Below, piece by piece: positions 1-8,819 of a DNA stretch of 64,000 nt; positions within the stretch are counted from its first letter, which is position 1, and the number at the start of each line of letters is the position of its first letter. Made by a program: the position numbers and the translations under genes. Source of the stretch: an uncultured Clostridia bacterium. GTDB lineage: Bacteria; Bacillota; Clostridia; TANB77; CAG-508. The stretch is from assembly GCA_944392455.1 (NCBI GenBank), contig CALXWP010000002.1:62001-126000 (forward strand), in the 5' to 3' direction. The notes under the pieces were generated by a model. It made no database searches. It was not told the origin of the DNA and saw only the letters and a list, made by a program, of their open reading frames with translations.

Positions 1-1222
1 CTCGAATGCAGTTTCTGTAATACGAAGGTTCATAGTTTCATATATATTTTCAATCATAGCCATAAGCATTGTTGTTTTTCCGGCATCCTTGCTCACCAGT
101 TAGTGATATAATTCTTGCACCTTTTACTAAGAATTTTAATAATTCTATTGCTTCTTCTTTTCCAGGGAAACGAATAATTTGCTCTAGTGCTGCACGCTTT
201 ACGTCGAACTTTCTTACGAAGAAAGCCCATGTTTCTGACATACTTGGTCTAACAACAACGACACGAGAACCGTCTTTCATTTCATTTATTTTATAACCAT
301 TTGTATCAGATAACTGACCAGGGTTATTATATTTATATATATTCTGACAAACTCTTTTTAGCTCTGCTTCTGATCCAAATGATAAAAAAGCAAGTCTTAT
401 AGATTTACCAGAAAACATTATCCAAATACTATCACAAGCACGTGGAACTTTATGTTCTGCTATTTGAGATAGATAGTCACTATCAGTTTGTGCAACCTGA
501 CTTAAGAATGATTCTGGAAGTCCTGATACACCTCCTGAAATACCATCAATATTCATATCTCTTATTTCATCTATACTGCTATAACCTTTATATTTTTGAT
601 ATATTCTTTGTACTACAACATTAATTTTATCTTCTAAAGCCAATACAAAGTTTTCTTTTTCATATATATCATTAATTTCTTCTTCTGTTATAACATAAGA
701 AGGTTTTGATTCACCATCAACATATTTTAATTGTGCTAAATCATATTTTTTTATAATTTCAGTTAATGCTTCATAACCAAAATCTTTTTTGTACATATAT
801 AATATTATTTCAAATTTATCTTGTGCTGTTAAAAGTGATGGCACATCGAATGGAATTGCTTTAGATACATTTGTCTCATCAACTCCATATTCTTTGTATA
901 ATAAATCATATATTAATTCTTTAACATATTTTTTATCATTAACATCACCATATGTACATCCCTTTAAAGCTTTCTTAAGTTCATATTTCTTGTTCTTTCT
1001 TCTTTTTAGTTCCTCTTCTGAAAGCCCTATATCATATAAGTTGATTTTAGTAGTTTCATCAAGTCTTTTCTTTACAAATTCAATCATTTTATCTAATGTA
1101 TAAGTCTTATCATCAACTTCTAAAACATTGTCAGCTTCCTGTTTTTGTCTTTTTCTTATAAAACTAAATAGTAATGCAAATGCTACTAAAACAACTATTA
1201 CTATTAATAATACATTTAACAT
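1..1222 (-). CDS. cpaF: CpaF/TadA-family pilus secretion ATPase, partial, needs +1 frameshift
   Basis: Motor ATPase of Tad/Flp-type pilus assembly, cut by the left window edge. A membrane segment (about residues 3-23) precedes a CpaF-like N-terminal domain and the P-loop. Frame 0 reads TGEQGCRKNNN and ends at a TGA at base 50. Skipping one base at position 82 gives TGEQGCGKTTMLMAMIEN, a perfect GxxGxGKT Walker A, and the frame then stays open to base 1. The break falls on an in-frame CGG codon. Coding on both sides is intact, so I read this as one functional gene decoded with a +1 shift rather than a pseudogene. It is last in the visible pilus operon, after the CpaB-like and two CpaE-like genes. 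Family assignment is by motif and neighbours. Confidence 0.8.
79..82 (-). other. +1 frameshift site TGC-CGGA in cpaF
   Basis: On the minus strand the frame-0 codons are TGC CGG AAA. The in-frame CGG lies at 82-80. Skipping its C and reading GGA (81-79) supplies the last glycine of the Walker A motif GEQGCGKTT. Without the shift the protein ends ten codons after the CGG, in the middle of the nucleotide-binding site. Confidence 0.8.
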
Positions 1223-1247
1223 GCTTTTATTTCTCCCTTCCCAAGGA

Positions 1248-2087
1248 TTATATTTTTGCTTGTAATTCTTGTAATTTTACTATAATGCTTTCAACAACCT
1301 CATTAGTTCCTTTTACAAAAATAGAATTTCTGTCAGATGGATCAAGTCTTTTTAATCTTAAGAAATAGTCTACTACTTTTCCTTCTGAACAAGCTTCAAA
1401 ATATAGTGTATTATATGGTATTGCAAGAACAGCTTTTTTCTCTTTCATATATCTTGTAACATTTTTTACATTATACTTTGAATGTGCATCATATCTTCCA
1501 ATCAAAAGCATTATATTTCTCTTTTTGTAAAATTCATCATTCTTTCTTAGTTCTATTACTTCATCTATAGTTCTTAATCTTTGTGTCATATTCATTATTA
1601 CAACATCAGAAATATCTAAAATATCTTTGGCTTGTTTTGTATCCATTTTTCTTGTTAAGTCAACAAAAATCATGTCATAATATCTATTAGCTATTTTTAA
1701 TATTTCTGGATAGTTTGCTGCAACCTTTTCATAATCTGGATAAATCTCAGCGCTTGGGGATACTAATACATCAAGTCTATCTCTTAAAACAGTTTTTGAA
1801 TAATTCTTTACCATAGCAGGATTTGTTTTACTACTTACTAAACTTCTAATAAGCCCCTCTGTTCCAGAATCAATTCCTACGGCTGTCATTTTATTACTTG
1901 AGAATATTGGATTTCTTTCCTTATCTAATTCCCAAAAACAACTCTCTAATGTTTTATCTTTAAAACTGGTAGATATTATTAAAATTTTATAATTATGTTC
2001 TATAGCCATCTGTGTAGCTGTAGCAACTAAAGATAATGTTTGTCCTGTTTCTTTTTGTTCATCACTTTTAAAAGTTATTATTGACAT
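1248..2087 (-). CDS. CpaE/MinD-like ATPase-fold protein with degenerate P-loop
   Basis: A 279-residue ParA/MinD-fold protein between the CpaF and a second CpaE-like gene. It starts MSIITFKSDEQKETGQTLS. The segment where a ParA protein carries KGGxGKT reads EQKETGQT, so the usual Walker A is not conserved. The rest still shows the alternating strand/helix pattern, for example KILIISTS near residue 35 and YDMIFVDLTR near residue 138 in the Walker B position. In Tad systems CpaE-type proteins help localise pilus assembly. This copy may be a pseudo-ATPase or use a variant loop. Nucleotide binding cannot be judged from sequence alone. Confidence 0.6.
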   Translation of the reverse strand: MSIITFKSDEQKETGQTLSLVATATQMAIEHNYKILIISTSFKDKTLESCFWELDKERNPIFSSNKMTAVGIDSGTEGLIRSLVSSKTNPAMVKNYSKTVLRDRLDVLVSPSAEIYPDYEKVAANYPEILKIANRYYDMIFVDLTRKMDTKQAKDILDISDVVIMNMTQRLRTIDEVIELRKNDEFYKKRNIMLLIGRYDAHSKYNVKNVTRYMKEKKAVLAIPYNTLYFEACSEGKVVDYFLRLKRLDPSDRNSIFVKGTNEVVESIIVKLQELQAKI

Positions 2088-2090
2088 TTG

Positions 2091-2789
2091 TTAAACTCCT
2101 TTTTCTAACTGTTTAAATATTCTTTTTAATTTTGAATATTCATCTTTTTCTGTTATCTGTTGTACAATGAATAATAAAGATTCTTTATATTGACTACTTA
2201 AATTTTTATATTTTATTTTCGCTACTCTTTGATTTTCAGCAATTACTGTTTGATCTCCAACCTCAAATGGAAAATATATTCTTTCATCTGACCATTCAAT
2301 TTTATATCCTAAAGATAAATAATTTAAGTACTCATCTTCTTCTGGACTGGCATCTTTTGAAAATAACACTTTAGTCAATTTTAACACCTGTTCTAATCCA
2401 CTTAGTATTTCCAATCCTCTTTTTAAACTATATAGATCAATCCCAGTAACAAAGTAATTAACACTATCATTGTTTATATTAAATTCTTTTACTGACTCTG
2501 TACTATCTATATCTATTAGAGCAATGTCGTATGGCAATTCATTTAGTGGTGGTAACCCTAAATATTCTTTTATTTCATTGAAGTTGCTGAAACCCACAGC
2601 AACTTCAATTTCTTCAAATTCAGTAACATAAGCTTTAGTTGGTTTTATAACTGGCACTATATATTTTGCTTTTTGGTTTATCGTAGAATCAATCATTATA
2701 ACTTTTTTTCCTAGTGCAACTAAAACTTTTGCTATATATAATATTAAATCTGTTTTGTCATAACTCCCTATAAAGCTTATTTTTTTCAT
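2091..2789 (-). CDS. Second ParA/CpaE-like protein lacking a canonical P-loop
   Basis: A 232-residue protein, 3 bases upstream of the other CpaE-like gene and evidently cotranscribed with it. The N-terminus MKKISFIGSYDKTDLILYIAK has the first strand and helix of a ParA fold. The expected glycine-rich lysine loop is replaced by GSYDKTD. VALGKKVIMIDS follows, as in deviant-Walker ATPases, and YDIALIDID near residue 86 sits where Walker B would be. I infer a partner of the neighbouring CpaE-like protein in positioning or regulating the pilus machine. The exact family is not certain. Confidence 0.5.
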   Translation of the reverse strand: MKKISFIGSYDKTDLILYIAKVLVALGKKVIMIDSTINQKAKYIVPVIKPTKAYVTEFEEIEVAVGFSNFNEIKEYLGLPPLNELPYDIALIDIDSTESVKEFNINNDSVNYFVTGIDLYSLKRGLEILSGLEQVLKLTKVLFSKDASPEEDEYLNYLSLGYKIEWSDERIYFPFEVGDQTVIAENQRVAKIKYKNLSSQYKESLLFIVQQITEKDEYSKLKRIFKQLEKGV

Positions 2790-2802
2790 TGAATCCTCCT
2801 AT

Positions 2803-4098
2803 TTATACTAGTGAATCTAGATAATCCTCTCTAGCATCTTGTAAGCTTGTTATTTCTTCTTCTGTTTTTTCTGCAACTAAGTCTCCAGCTTCTTCTGGAT
2901 CTTCATATGTTGTAGCATCATCTATTGATTGTCTTACTATCTTATCATTTCCATCAGCTATATCTTCATTATATCTTCTACGTAATTCTGCTTTTGCTGT
3001 TTCTACAATATTTGGATCATTATTTATAAGTGCCATTGTTTCTGTATTTGGTATATAAGTAATTTGTGCTGCATTTTGTAATCCTGGATCTACATACCTT
3101 GTAGCATATAATTTTGCTCCAGTCATTTCATATGATTCAACTATAGCACAACTTAATGTTAATATTTCTTCTTCACTTAAATCTATCCAAATACAATTTG
3201 TAGATTCTACACCTTTAATTGTTGGTATTTCTACTTCTTTATGTGATACAACTATTAAGTCTTGTCCATCTGGTAATCTTAATCTAACATCTATGTAATC
3301 TCCAGTTTGAATTTGTGTTGGTAATGCAATAATATTGTATTCTTGTTTTCTAACATCATCTTTTGTTAATTGTCCTTCAGCAACCATATCTGGTGTTATA
3401 ACTGTATTTGCATACATATCTATTTTTGCAATTAGAGGCATAGCTTCTAATAATTCTTTTGTATAATTATAGCTTGTAGCTCTTGTTATAGTTACTTCAG
3501 TTGTTTCTGGTATTAATATATAGTATGCTGCAACTTCTTCATCATATTTAATTTCACAATTTACATCAATAGTACTATTACCTACTATCATTTGTCTTGT
3601 GATATATTGTGCATTATTTGTATCAGTTAATTGGCTTTTTTGTTGATCATTTAAAGCATTATAATCATCTTCAGAATAAATAATAAATCCTTCACTATCT
3701 TGAACTACATTATCCCCTAATGTATTGTTTGGATCTTTAAATTTATATCCTGTATATGCCTGATTTCCTTGCTCATCAGCCAAATAATAACTACTTAAAA
3801 CCTCAACATCACCTATTGCATTTTCAGGTACTGTTGAAGAAAAAACATTCATTGTTGTTAACATATCATTTGTAATGATTTGTCCTGATTTAACATTGTC
3901 GCTTAAAACATAAACTGTTGTAAGAGCTGCTTCTTGCTCTTCAATTGTCCTATTTAAATCCATTACTTGAAAAATTAAAAACGCTATTATTGCACCTGTA
4001 ATTAATAGTGTTATTAAAATTCCTAGTAAAAATGAATTATTTGCTTTCCTTTGCATTGGATTCATTGCCATATTATATTCCTCCTTAAATTTTGACAA
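2803..4098 (-). CDS. CpaB/RcpC-like SAF-domain pilus assembly protein
   Basis: A 431-residue membrane-anchored protein and first gene of the pilus operon. A cytoplasmic N-terminus is followed by a membrane segment (about 22-44). A SAF-like domain follows (YVLSDNVKSGQIITNDML), then a second SAF-like stretch (KIDMYANTVITPDMV) and the RcpC-type segment TQIQTGDYIDVRLRLPDG. These are the marks of Flp pilus assembly protein CpaB/RcpC, which works on the outer face of the membrane. The C-terminal 60 residues are acidic and low complexity. The start is preceded by AAGGAGGAAT. Upstream lie a terminator and phased TGTAAT repeats. Confidence 0.75.
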   Translation of the reverse strand: MSKFKEEYNMAMNPMQRKANNSFLLGILITLLITGAIIAFLIFQVMDLNRTIEEQEAALTTVYVLSDNVKSGQIITNDMLTTMNVFSSTVPENAIGDVEVLSSYYLADEQGNQAYTGYKFKDPNNTLGDNVVQDSEGFIIYSEDDYNALNDQQKSQLTDTNNAQYITRQMIVGNSTIDVNCEIKYDEEVAAYYILIPETTEVTITRATSYNYTKELLEAMPLIAKIDMYANTVITPDMVAEGQLTKDDVRKQEYNIIALPTQIQTGDYIDVRLRLPDGQDLIVVSHKEVEIPTIKGVESTNCIWIDLSEEEILTLSCAIVESYEMTGAKLYATRYVDPGLQNAAQITYIPNTETMALINNDPNIVETAKAELRRRYNEDIADGNDKIVRQSIDDATTYEDPEEAGDLVAEKTEEEITSLQDAREDYLDSLV

Positions 4099-4132
4099 AA
4101 TATTATTTCATATTTTATTTTACAACAATAAA

Positions 4133-4184
4133 CAAAAAAAAACAATAATATTAAGCCTCTTGTAATATAAACTTAATATTATTG
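4133..4184 (-). terminator. Rho-independent terminator downstream of the Asn-rich membrane protein gene
   Basis: A perfect 13-bp inverted repeat (4143-4155 with 4172-4184) is followed on the minus strand by a run of nine to ten T. It ends the transcript of the gene at 4206-4622. It overlaps the phased TGTAAT repeats that precede the pilus operon. Confidence 0.75.
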
Positions 4185-4201
4185 TAATATATTTGTAATA
4201 T
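4160..4201 (-). promoter_or_regulatory. Phased TTGTAATAT direct repeats upstream of the pilus operon
   Basis: Three exact copies of TTGTAATAT (plus-strand spelling) lie at 4160, 4182 and 4193, that is 22 and 11 bases apart, about two and one helical turns. TGTAAT-N5-TGTAAT resembles the direct-repeat operators of OmpR/PhoB-family response regulators such as WalR. Similar arrays precede ftsK, rsmD and sepF. Confidence 0.5.
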
Positions 4202-4205
4202 TTAT

Positions 4206-4622
4206 TTACCTTCTTCTTAAGCAACAATTTCTTCTAGTTGTATTATCATTTCTATTTGTTAAAAATAGCACTGGATTTGCCCCATTAGTAGTTAATGTAA
4301 CATTCGCTCTTCCAACATTTGTAGCATTGTTATCATTGTTATCATTATTATTGTTGTTATTGCATTGATTTTCATGACATCTATTTAACTCTTCTATTAA
4401 TCTACTAATATATTTTGTAAGTACCGCAGTAATGTATGCTATTATAGAATATACTATAGCAAATATTAAAAAATCTGAATCAAATGCCGTAAAAGTTACT
4501 ATTAAATATATAGCAAAAAATGTAGCAGCAACTAAGATTGGACATTTTAGCACTTTTTGTAATACTATTGCAAGAATTATTGTTGAGATAGGTAGTGCAA
4601 AAAATAATAATATGATATCCAT
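4206..4622 (-). CDS. Small membrane protein with Asn-rich linker
   Basis: A 138-residue protein. Three hydrophobic segments (about 2-20, 27-45 and 50-70) are followed by a short amphipathic stretch, an asparagine/aspartate-rich linker (about residues 88-100) and a polar tail ending in arginines and two cysteines. The start has a good AAAGGAGAA site. The hydrophobic part resembles small two- or three-helix Firmicute membrane proteins of unknown function (possibly the YbeF/DUF2651 type, which I could not confirm). Function unknown. It has its own terminator. Confidence 0.55.
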   Translation of the reverse strand: MDIILLFFALPISTIILAIVLQKVLKCPILVAATFFAIYLIVTFTAFDSDFLIFAIVYSIIAYITAVLTKYISRLIEELNRCHENQCNNNNNNDNNDNNATNVGRANVTLTTNGANPVLFLTNRNDNTTRRNCCLRRR

Positions 4623-4738
4623 AAAATTTCTCCTTTTAGTTTTTGATATATTTTATGTTCACATATTATTATTTGTGACGTTTTTTATTTATTTTATTTT
4701 TAATTTATTATTTCCAATTTAATTATTATTGATCATTT

Positions 4739-5480
4739 TTATTCTTCGTACTCAACCTTAACTAAAAACAATCCTTGTGGAGGTAATGTTTTTCCTGCTT
4801 TTTTTCTATCTTGATCTTCGATAATTTTAATAATATCATCAGTTCTTATTTTACCAAGTCCTACATCTACTAATGTACCAGCTATAATTCTAACCATATT
4901 ATATAAAAACCCATTACCAGTTAATTCTATTATAATATTTTCATCTTTTTGTCTTATCTCAGCCTTATATATAGTTCTAACACTACTTTTACTACTTGTT
5001 CCACTAGATTTAAAAGCTTTAAAATCATGTTCTCCTTCAAAATATTTAATAGCTTTTTTCATCTCATTCACATTTAATTTAATAGGCATATGATAAGTAA
5101 GATTTCTATATATGCTACTTCCATATTTTGAATTATCTATAATATACCTATATGTTTTTCTCTTACAATTATATCTGCTATGAAATCTTTCTGGAACTTC
5201 TTCAGCATTTTTTATTCTAATTGAATTTTTAAGCTGAGAATTTATTGCAATAGCTATTTTTTCTATTGGTATATTTGAATTAATTTTAAAATTAGCAACT
5301 TGTCCTAGAGCATGAACTCCAGCATCAGTTCTCCCTGAAGCAATTAGATCAACTTTTTCTTTAGTAATATTTTCTATAACAGTTTCAATTTCACCTTGAA
5401 TATTTAATTTATTAGGTTGTTTCTGCCATCCGATTGAAATCTTTTCCATCATATTCTATTAATAGTTTTATGTTTCTCAT
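4739..5480 (-). CDS. truA: tRNA pseudouridine(38-40) synthase TruA, needs +1 frameshift
   Basis: Isomerises uridines 38-40 in the tRNA anticodon arm. The natural start is ATG at 5480, giving MRNIKLLIEYDGKDFN in frame 0. That frame then hits CGG and soon a TAA. Skipping the C at 5432 continues as GWQKQPNKLNIQGEIE and through the rest of TruA, including GRTDAGVHA with the catalytic Asp near residue 49. The reconstructed 246-residue protein is full length for the family, and YDGxxFxGWQ is a family hallmark. An ATG at 5452 downstream of the break would lose the N-terminal strand and the motif, so I prefer the 5480 start with a shift. Confidence 0.85.
5429..5432 (-). other. +1 frameshift site AAT-CGGA in truA
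   Basis: Frame-0 codons on the minus strand are AAT CGG ATG. Skipping the C (5432) and reading GGA (5431-5429) then TGG CAG restores the invariant GWQ of TruA. Unshifted reading ends within six codons. Confidence 0.85.
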
Positions 5481-5503
5481 ATTTTTGTATTAACCTTTTC
5501 TTA

Positions 5504-6460
5504 TTAATTTTTATCTGACTCAATATTCTTTTCTTTTTTCTTATCTTTATTTTTTTCTTTTTCACTTCTTTTAATCTTTTTCATAAATTTAGTTCTAAAA
5601 CCTTTTTTGTTATTGTTATCATTAAATTTCTTAGTCACTAAATTTTTTATTAATATATTCTTTAATGCCTCTTCTTTTAAATCTACTATTAAATTTCCAT
5701 CCTTTGCTATAGATATTTTTCCAGTTTCCTCTGATATAACTATTACAATCGCATCCGTTTCTCTAGAAATTCCTAATGCTGCTCTATGTCTTGTTCCAAG
5801 TCCTTTTGTTATCTCCTTATCATCAGAAAGAGGCAATATACATGCAGCTGCTGCTATTTTATTTTTACTAATGATTATAGCTCCATCATGTAAAGGTGTT
5901 TTTGGAACAAATAGATTTACTATTAGTTGTGGTGAAACATCAGCATCTAGTCTTACACCTGTATCCATAATATCATTTAATTGTATATCTCTTTCTAACA
6001 CAATTAATCCACCAGTTTTACTATTTGACATTTCTTTAGCTGCAATTACAATTTTATATATATCTTCTTTTGTCTTTGTTTCAATATTTTTTTCAAGTCC
6101 AATCCCAAAAAATTTAGTAAATTTATTTGTACCTAATTGTTCTAGCATTCTTCTAAGTTCTGGTTGGAATATAACAATTAAAGCAATAACTCCATATGTT
6201 GTAAATATTGTTAAAAACCAATTTAAAATTCTAAACTCAAAAATTCCACTTAATATAGTAATAAATATTATTAAAACAATTCCTTTTAGTAATTGCCATA
6301 CTCTAGAATTTCTAGCAGATTTTATAAACTTATATCCAATATATCCCACAATTAATATATCTAAAATAAATATAATTAATTTAAAAGGATTTGCCATAAT
6401 ATCAGTTACATATCCTGTTATGTTATTCCATAAATCTGTGTTTATTGAAAAACCTTCCAT
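5504..6460 (-). CDS. cdaA: Membrane diadenylate cyclase CdaA (DacA)
   Basis: Makes c-di-AMP from two ATP at the membrane. Three N-terminal membrane segments (about 27-45, 58-75 and 78-100) precede the DAC domain, with DGA at 192-194 and GTRHR at 222-226, the nucleotide-binding signatures. The 318-residue length includes a very basic, lysine-rich C-terminal tail of about 45 residues, beyond the usual end of the family. It lies 24 bases upstream of truA and downstream of a small membrane gene. The usual partner gene cdaR/ybbR is not next to it. Confidence 0.93.
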   Translation of the reverse strand: MEGFSINTDLWNNITGYVTDIMANPFKLIIFILDILIVGYIGYKFIKSARNSRVWQLLKGIVLIIFITILSGIFEFRILNWFLTIFTTYGVIALIVIFQPELRRMLEQLGTNKFTKFFGIGLEKNIETKTKEDIYKIVIAAKEMSNSKTGGLIVLERDIQLNDIMDTGVRLDADVSPQLIVNLFVPKTPLHDGAIIISKNKIAAAACILPLSDDKEITKGLGTRHRAALGISRETDAIVIVISEETGKISIAKDGNLIVDLKEEALKNILIKNLVTKKFNDNNNKKGFRTKFMKKIKRSEKEKNKDKKKEKNIESDKN

Positions 6461-6488
6461 ATTTCATCCTCTTTTTAATTTTATACTT

Positions 6489-6731
6489 CTAATAATATAC
6501 AAATATATAATATAATAATGTTCCAGCTACTGCAAGTATCATCATTAACGCAAGTATTGCTGCAATTACTTTTGTAGCAATTTTTCCTAAATCTCTTTTT
6601 GATTTATCTTTTTTTATTTTTTTGTCTTTCTTTTCTTTCTTATTATCCTTTTTTTCCATTTTTATAACCTTATCTTTTTTTGTTTTTTTACTCTTTTCAT
6701 GTTCTTCATTTTTGCTTATTTTTTTACTCAT
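6489..6731 (-). CDS. Small Lys-rich protein with C-terminal membrane anchor
   Basis: An 80-residue protein. The first 48 residues are almost all lysine, glutamate, aspartate and serine. The C-terminus is one hydrophobic segment (about 51-76). It lies between the cyclophilin gene and cdaA in the same orientation and is probably cotranscribed with them. The basic cytoplasmic tail resembles the extra tail of the adjacent CdaA. I recognise no family. A membrane accessory role is only a guess. Confidence 0.55.
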   Translation of the reverse strand: MSKKISKNEEHEKSKKTKKDKVIKMEKKDNKKEKKDKKIKKDKSKRDLGKIATKVIAAILALMMILAVAGTLLYYIFVYY

Positions 6732-6770
6732 CTTATCTTTACACCTCTTTATATTATGCTTTTTTTATAA

Positions 6771-7580
6771 TTAATTTAAAGATTGTCCATATTGTTGATA
6801 AAATAATGAATTTATATCAAATGGTGTTACTGTTTCTGGAACTCCATAATCAACTCCATATGTTTCTACAGAAATACTTGTTATAACTGGCTCATCTACT
6901 GGAGTATCTGATTCAATTGTATTTCCATCATCATCTTTTGGAGCTTCTTCACCATCTTTTAAATCTCCATCTCTATAATATACTTCAACATTTGATATTT
7001 CCTCTACAATATCCATTCCTTCTATTACTTTTCCAAAAGCTGCATATACTCCATCTAAAGATGTATTATCATCTGTCGTTATAAAGAATTGGCACCCTGC
7101 TGAATTATATCCTTCTGTGGTATAACCATATGAACTATAGTCACTTCTTGCCATAGATATTACTCCTGCTTCATGCTTTAAATTGTTATCTTCATATCCA
7201 TTTGCTATAAATTCCCCTGGTATATTGTATGATTCATCTTCTTCTACATTATCCATTATATCGCTAAGCATAGGTGATGCAGTAGTATCTCCATCTTTTG
7301 CTCCTCCTTGAATTACAAAGTCTGGAACTGTTCTATGAAAGCTTGATCCATTATAAAAACCTCTATTAGCTAGTCTAATAAAATTAGCAACAGTATTTGG
7401 TGCTTTGTCTGGATATAATTCTACTTTTATTGTTCCAAAATCTTCAACCTCTATTGTTGCTACTGGATTTGGTATGTCTAGAGTAGCTTTTTTGTATATG
7501 CCTAAACAAGCAAAAACTATTCCCCCTAAAACTAATAATATTCCTAAAATTAATAATATTCTAATTAATATCTTCTTCAT
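6771..7580 (-). CDS. Membrane-anchored cyclophilin-type peptidyl-prolyl isomerase
   Basis: Catalyses cis-trans isomerisation of proline peptide bonds, here probably outside the membrane. A signal-anchor (residues 5-28) is followed by a cyclophilin domain (about 38-205) with ANFIRLANRGFYNGSSFHR, VIQGG, GVISMAR and CQFFITT, all recognisable cyclophilin blocks. Tyr- and acidic-rich insertions separate the blocks. The tail after residue 210 is acidic. At 269 residues it is longer than cytosolic cyclophilins (about 165), in line with an anchored extracytoplasmic form. Confidence 0.88.
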   Translation of the reverse strand: MKKILIRILLILGILLVLGGIVFACLGIYKKATLDIPNPVATIEVEDFGTIKVELYPDKAPNTVANFIRLANRGFYNGSSFHRTVPDFVIQGGAKDGDTTASPMLSDIMDNVEEDESYNIPGEFIANGYEDNNLKHEAGVISMARSDYSSYGYTTEGYNSAGCQFFITTDDNTSLDGVYAAFGKVIEGMDIVEEISNVEVYYRDGDLKDGEEAPKDDDGNTIESDTPVDEPVITSISVETYGVDYGVPETVTPFDINSLFYQQYGQSLN

Positions 7581-7683
7581 TTTCTTTTTCTTCCTTTCTT
7601 ATTTGCAAAATATTTTATCACAACGTTTTAATTAATACAAACATTTAAATTTATATATAAATAATTTAAATTATTCTTTAAAT

Positions 7684-8757
7684 CTACATTATCAAATTGT
7701 CAAAAACAAACTGTTCTTGCATTCTCTTAAGTGATTGTTTTATTGTTCTGGCTCTAACTTCTCCTATTCCATCAACATCATCTAGTTTTGGTATATCAGC
7801 AGCAAGTATATGTTGGAAAGATTTAAAAGATTTTACTAAATTTTCTACTATATTACTTGGCATTCTTGGAATTTTACTTAAAATTCTATAACCTCTTGTA
7901 TATACTCCTATTTCATCATAATTATCAAAATCTTCATATCCTAAAAGATTAGCTATTTTATCAGATTTAATTAAATTTTCATATTCTATTTTATTTAATT
8001 CTTCCATTATTTTTTCAGCTGATCTTTTCTTTCCTGGTGCAATATAATCTTTAATAATTAATGATTCTTCTTTTTCTAAATCGCCTACTGTTTCATCAAG
8101 CTGCATCTCTAAAAGTCTTCCTTCTTCACCAAGCTCATCAATTGCTTTACTTACTTCACCTGCTATTCGCATTACCATTTCTGCTCTTTGTATTGCTGTT
8201 ATTACATTTTCTAATGTAACAATATCATTAAATTCATATTCATTAAGCATATTGATTTTATTATCAAATACTTTTTTATATTTTTCTACTATTTGTAAAG
8301 CTTGATTTGCCTTAGAAATAATGTCTGACAATTCTTTTAATACATATCTTTGATTTCCTTTAAATAATGTAATTATTCCTCTCCTTTGAGAAATACTAAT
8401 AACTAAGGCTCCTGTTTGTTTTGCAGTACGTTCTGCTGTTCTATGTCTTGTACCAGTCTCTGTAGTATATATTTCCGGAGATGGGATTAATTGAGTATTA
8501 GCATATAAAATCTTTTTAAAATCCGAACTTAATATAATAGCTCCATCCATTTTAGCAAGTTCATATAATTTTGATGGACTAAATTCGACATCGATTTTAA
8601 ATCCACCATCAACTAAGTTTAAAACTTCTTGATTATCAGCTACAGCAATTAATGCTCCTGTTTTTGCATTTAGAATATTATCTAATCCGTTTCTAATTGC
8701 TGTACCTGGTGCAATTTTCTTTAAAACATCCTCCATTACCCCAGTATTATTAGTCAA
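7684..8757 (-). CDS. disA: DNA integrity scanning diadenylate cyclase DisA
   Basis: Cytosolic diadenylate cyclase that scans DNA and makes c-di-AMP. The 357-residue protein has the N-terminal DAC domain (DGA at 71-73, GTRHR at 102-106), a helical linker and a C-terminal helix-hairpin-helix region (LDDVDGIGEVRARTIKQSL near the end). All blocks are intact and the length is normal. It follows radA by about 60 bases, the classic disA-radA pairing. Together with cdaA it puts two diadenylate cyclases within 3.3 kb. Confidence 0.96.
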   Translation of the reverse strand: MTNNTGVMEDVLKKIAPGTAIRNGLDNILNAKTGALIAVADNQEVLNLVDGGFKIDVEFSPSKLYELAKMDGAIILSSDFKKILYANTQLIPSPEIYTTETGTRHRTAERTAKQTGALVISISQRRGIITLFKGNQRYVLKELSDIISKANQALQIVEKYKKVFDNKINMLNEYEFNDIVTLENVITAIQRAEMVMRIAGEVSKAIDELGEEGRLLEMQLDETVGDLEKEESLIIKDYIAPGKKRSAEKIMEELNKIEYENLIKSDKIANLLGYEDFDNYDEIGVYTRGYRILSKIPRMPSNIVENLVKSFKSFQHILAADIPKLDDVDGIGEVRARTIKQSLKRMQEQFVFDNLIM

Positions 8758-8819
8758 AATCTTTCACTCCTTTAACACTTTAGGTATGTTTTTTTGTCTA
8801 TACCCTGTTTTAAAATTAT

